From Terriglobales bacterium (GTDB lineage: Bacteria; Acidobacteriota; Terriglobia; Bryobacterales; Bryobacteraceae), in NCBI GenBank assembly GCA_027485675.1, contig JAIXQP010000013.1:1-52789 (forward strand): a stretch of 52,789 bases of DNA, read 5' to 3'. The position numbers were made by a program, and so were the translations under genes. Shown here one piece after another: positions 49,939 to 52,789 of this stretch. Below the pieces are notes generated by a model. It saw only the letters and a program-made list of their open reading frames with translations, was not told where the DNA came from and did not search any database. Each line of letters starts with the position of its first letter. Position 1 is the first letter of the stretch.

Positions 49939-50391
49939 TTACTGGTGAAACAGCGCCACAGGCGGCACCGCTTGCTCATACATTCCGGCCGGATCGTTGC
50001 TCGCATGGGCAAACGCCGGGTCGGCCCACCAACGGTGCAGATCGATGATCGAGTCCATTCCCGCCTCATCGATCGCCCGCAGACGGATCCCCACCTTGGC
50101 GACCCCACGAACCCCGAGCTGGAACGCGCGGACTTTACTGTTGTCAGCCATGTCTGCGCTGCGGTAGCGCGCGGTAATCGACTGCAGCCGCAGCTTCCCC
50201 TCCGCGAACCATTGACTCATCTGCTTTTGGATCAAAGAGTCCAGACTGAAATGCGGCAAGGTCGCCGAGACCTGCGCGTTGGCATCCCGGCCGGTTGCAA
50301 AACTGGCCTCCAGCAGCAGGACGTCGTTCGGCAGTTCGATCCGATCGCTAAACAGAGGCGTCTCCCGAAGAAAAGCGGCCAGCGTATCCAT
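49939..50391 (-). CDS. Conserved-looking hypothetical protein (150 residues)
   Basis: The product begins MDTLAAFLRETPLFSDRIELPNDVLLLEASFATG and ends VPPVALFHQ; no family is recognised. It has an alternating alpha/beta pattern and contains LIQKQMSQWFAEGKLRLQS. The ATG at 50391 lacks a ribosome site. The same frame stays open for 26 codons further upstream, to the TAG that ends the previous gene, and that stretch (RYLARIAARLGVS) also looks protein-like. The start is therefore uncertain and could be non-ATG, or the two ORFs could be one interrupted gene. It is 20 bp before the cyclase-like gene. Confidence 0.6.
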   Translation of the reverse strand: MDTLAAFLRETPLFSDRIELPNDVLLLEASFATGRDANAQVSATLPHFSLDSLIQKQMSQWFAEGKLRLQSITARYRSADMADNSKVRAFQLGVRGVAKVGIRLRAIDEAGMDSIIDLHRWWADPAFAHASNDPAGMYEQAVPPVALFHQ

Positions 50392-50469
50392 CGAAACGCC
50401 CAGTCGAGCCGCAATCCTCGCTAGATAACGGGATCGGGTGCCTCGCGCCGCGCTATCGGCCAGACGGGA

Positions 50470-51987
50470 CTAAACGACCGACACCCCCAACGAGTAACCG
50501 CTACCCGGATGAAGCGCGACAATGTCGGCTCGGCGCGGATACATCCATTGGGCGATCGAGGCGCTCCACTGCATGGAGTTGAAGACGGTCTTCTCAAAAC
50601 CCACCTCGCGCTTGATCTTCGGGAGCTTCGCCTCGGCCGACAACGAAACCTGCACCTGCTTGTACACTAGGCACACGTCCTGGGTTTGGACCAACGGATT
50701 GTCCTTGTAGCGGGCCATCTCGGCAAAACATTGAAAGCGGAACTGGCTCCGCGAGAGCCGCCCGGTCGCCCCGGCGCCAGCCGTAGCCTTCCCGCGCAGT
50801 TTGGCCATGGCTTCGACACCCGCCTCGACCTCGCCGCCGAGGGAAAAAAGCGAGAAGTAGGCCAAACCCTGTCTTGCCGAAACGGCGGGCTGGACGGGAG
50901 TGGATTGGGAAAACCGTTGGAGTTGGCTGATCAACTCCAAACCGCTTTCGCGCCAGGCCCTCCCGTTGGGAGTATTCGCCGAAATCCGCTCAAGGGCTTT
51001 GTTGATCGCATTCTGCCACTCTGCGGAGGAAACGTTCCCGGTCAAGCTATCCGGCGGCTGCTCCCCCAACGTCGTTAGCCAATTTCGCGCATGTTGTTTC
51101 AGCGCCGCCTTTTCGGTTTTCTGGAAGGCCTGCAGTCTGGTCTTCAGGTACTGTGCACGCTGGGAATAAGGCCCGGAAACGACATTTCCCAGTTGCTTCA
51201 ATAACTCCTCAGAGGAGTAAGCGCTGCGTATACCTCGGATCGCGGGTCTCTTTTCCGGTGCCACCGTCCATCCATCACTCCGGATATTCTGGCTGACCAT
51301 GATGAGGAACTTCGCCGCCTCTTCCTTCACCTCTTCGCGCCGCCATTCCGGCATCAGTTCGACGAACTGCTTCTGCAAGCCGCTGTCCATCGAAGACTCG
51401 TAGAAATTGGGAGATTTCGCCAAAGCCCAGAGGAATTCGATCTTCCCGCCGGCTATCACATGGGCGGAGACTTCCAGTTCCAACGACAGTGTGGCCGGGT
51501 CGTCCTCGCCCTCGCCGGTGTCCTCCGCCTCGGCCCCGCTACTCTTCTTGAGAGCATCTTGAATGAGGGAGGGCGGGCTGATGGCGAAATCAACGCCGAG
51601 ATTCGCATTGGCCTGCCAGCGCTTGCCTTCAAACTGGAAAAAGCCAAGTGAAGGGCCCGTGGCGTAGCCCGACAAATGGCGCGGCATGCGGCGCATCACC
51701 AGCATCGATCGGCTGGCGCGCCCGCCACCCACCACAGCGCTGACTTCACACGTTACCCCGGGCACGGGAAACACCGTGAGCGCCGTGAGGTCCACCGCGA
51801 CCTCCACTTCCACAGCGTGGCCCGTGTCGGAATAGCCGGAACAGGTGGCGCCGTTCACATCGAGCGAGGCGGTCTGAAAAGCGCCGAAGAGCTCCTCTGG
51901 TAGTACAAACGAGTCAGTGCCTTGTGAACGCTGGACTTGGCTTTCGAGGAACCGTCGCAGGCTGAGATTCTGTTTCGCACTAGGCAA
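50470..51987 (-). CDS. Large hypothetical protein heading the giant-protein operon
   Basis: The reading frame is open from a TTG at 52038. A second TTG at 51987 is preferred because AAAAGG sits 8 bases upstream, giving about 505 residues (PSAKQNLSLRRFLESQ). The sequence contains acidic linker runs (GAEAEDTGEGEDD) and a helical middle (KFLIMVSQNIRSDG, YLKTRLQAFQKTEKAALKQHARNW). Beta-rich ends include ASLDVNGATCSGYSDTGHAVEVEVAVDL and AGVEAMAKLRGKATAGAGATG. No family is recognised and no signal peptide is seen. It overlaps the tail of a small ORF upstream. Confidence 0.65.
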   Translation of the reverse strand: MPSAKQNLSLRRFLESQVQRSQGTDSFVLPEELFGAFQTASLDVNGATCSGYSDTGHAVEVEVAVDLTALTVFPVPGVTCEVSAVVGGGRASRSMLVMRRMPRHLSGYATGPSLGFFQFEGKRWQANANLGVDFAISPPSLIQDALKKSSGAEAEDTGEGEDDPATLSLELEVSAHVIAGGKIEFLWALAKSPNFYESSMDSGLQKQFVELMPEWRREEVKEEAAKFLIMVSQNIRSDGWTVAPEKRPAIRGIRSAYSSEELLKQLGNVVSGPYSQRAQYLKTRLQAFQKTEKAALKQHARNWLTTLGEQPPDSLTGNVSSAEWQNAINKALERISANTPNGRAWRESGLELISQLQRFSQSTPVQPAVSARQGLAYFSLFSLGGEVEAGVEAMAKLRGKATAGAGATGRLSRSQFRFQCFAEMARYKDNPLVQTQDVCLVYKQVQVSLSAEAKLPKIKREVGFEKTVFNSMQWSASIAQWMYPRRADIVALHPGSGYSLGVSVV

Positions 51988-52141
51988 ATGGAATGCCTTT
52001 TCGCGATTCTGCGACGAGGGGGGCTGGCACGGCGGCAAGCGACATAGGGTCTACGAAATTTACCGCAGTAACATCGAATTGAGCAAGCCGAATTTCGCGC
52101 CAAATGACTTGTAATTGATTAATAATCATTTTGCAAATCAT
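51980..52141 (-). CDS. Small hypothetical ORF upstream of the giant-protein operon
   Basis: A 53-residue frame from ATG 52141 (or 49 residues from ATG 52129) reads MIINQLQVIWREIRLAQFDVTAVNFVDPMSLAAVPAPLV. It is much more protein-like than nearby out-of-frame readings. Its stop at 51980 overlaps the preferred TTG start of the next gene, which would suit coupled translation. Its first half is AT-rich (52105-52140), so the same stretch could instead be promoter DNA. No ribosome binding site is obvious. Confidence 0.35.
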   Translation of the reverse strand: MICKMIINQLQVIWREIRLAQFDVTAVNFVDPMSLAAVPAPLVAESRKGIPFA

Positions 52142-52589
52142 GGGGCCGCATCTCACCCGGATTCGTGGCGGCTCCTGAGCCACCGACGGACGGTCGTGGG
52201 CAGAGCGGTTGGATGCCATTTTCCTATTCCGATTGGGATCCAAGGGATCAATCGCCCACCTGCGCTGCTCGCGGCTTGGCCTGTTCCTCCGGCAATCGCC
52301 GGGCCTTGTGCTGGGGCCAAAATCTGCGTTCGCCGCTCTGACTTCGCTCCCAGGCCAGCGGCTTCCCATCGGCTCGCCCTGAGCCCCTCGGCTCCTGCTG
52401 CGTCGTGGAGAATTCTGCCGGTCACGACCTATTCGAAAATATTTGCAATCAGCAACCGGATTCGATTCAACAAGTTACGCTCTTCTGCCGACTCCCGTGG
52501 CGCCGGTTCCGCTGATTCATGCTCCATCGTGAAAGTGGGATCAGCGCGCAAGCGCAGGGTCCGCAAAAGAATCTCACGGAGTTACCGTC
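52142..52589. other. Intergenic stretch before the right-hand partial gene
   Basis: About 450 bp with only low-quality ORFs. It separates the minus-strand operon from a plus-strand gene, so promoters for both should lie here. An AT-rich patch at 52432-52450 (ttcgaaaatatttgcaatc) is the best promoter candidate for the right-hand gene. No RNA gene, repeat or terminator is seen. Confidence 0.4.
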
Positions 52590-52789
52590 ATGAAGAAAGT
52601 TCTCACCGCCGAGCAAAAGCAGCGTCGTGCCGAAACAGCCCGTCGCAACGGAGCCAAGAGCAAAGGGCCGGTCACCATCGAAGGCAAACATCGCAGCTCC
52701 ATGAACGCCATCACCGTCGGCAAATACGTCGACGTCCACGACGAAGAGGTGCCGGCCTTTGCGCCCATTCTCACGGTCGAGGACCGCAA
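52590..52789 (+). CDS. Partial hypothetical protein (GPxTxEGK...SSMNA type)
   Basis: The gene starts at ATG 52590, with cggag 8 bases upstream, and runs off the window; only 66 residues are visible. The N-terminus, with a lysine-rich helix followed by GAKSKGPVTIEGKHRSSMNAIT, matches a pattern I know from many uncharacterised acidobacterial proteins (GPxTPEGKxRSSxNALRHG). Function is unknown; the basic N-terminus may bind nucleic acid. Confidence 0.65.
   Translation, partial: MKKVLTAEQKQRRAETARRNGAKSKGPVTIEGKHRSSMNAITVGKYVDVHDEEVPAFAPILTVEDR

Overview
The window looks like chromosomal DNA of a high-GC Gram-negative soil-type bacterium. The tightly packed exopolysaccharide operons, the H-NOX/HNOBA sensor genes and the KSKGP(V)T-EGK protein cut off at the right edge fit Acidobacteriota, perhaps the Bryobacter/Solibacter group. 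That placement comes from recalled similarity, not a search.

Layout. (1) Positions 1-1768 hold degenerate short repeats, the 3' half of a CAU tRNA that resembles an attachment-site scar, one small membrane ORF, and about 1.1 kb with no convincing gene. This stretch ends in a sigma-54-type promoter. (2) Positions 1769-8117 (+) form a three-gene signalling operon: an NtrC-class sigma-54 activator, a stand-alone H-NOX haem sensor, and a very large hybrid histidine kinase. The kinase begins with an HNOBA domain and carries its own receiver and HPt, giving a complete phosphorelay. (3) Positions 8070-29248 (-) are a Wzx/Wzy-type exopolysaccharide locus of 18 genes: STAS protein, priming phosphoglycosyl transferase, WecG/TagA-type transferase, nucleotidyltransferase-like protein, Wzy, GT4 and GT2 enzymes, acyltransferases, FkbM methyltransferase, secreted GH-A-like hydrolase, Wza, Wzc-like protein and Wzx. 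A divergent rmlA (+, 29553-30299) is followed by a broken rmlC-like fragment. (4) Positions 30702-52141 (-) are a separate operon of huge, mostly unrecognised proteins. They include a LamG/ricin-like/tail-collar protein, a DUF6603-like protein, and an 899-residue protein that keeps most catalytic residues of the anthrax edema factor/CyaA/ExoY class II adenylyl cyclases. (5) A partial gene runs off the right end.

How it fits together. Five sites with the sigma-54 pattern TGG-N9-TGC lie just upstream of the sensor operon, wza, the GT4 that starts the central EPS block, the STAS gene, and rmlA. A shared 12-base motif, TGTTTCGNNTCR, lies upstream of all of them; one copy sits between the divergent STAS and rmlA promoters. 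The simplest model is a nitric-oxide (H-NOX) to phosphorelay to NtrC-type activator pathway that switches on sigma-54 promoters of the exopolysaccharide locus and of its own operon. The pieces are visible in the sequence; the wiring is inferred. The two most novel items are this proposed NO/sigma-54/EPS circuit and the giant-protein cluster with its edema-factor-like cyclase domain.
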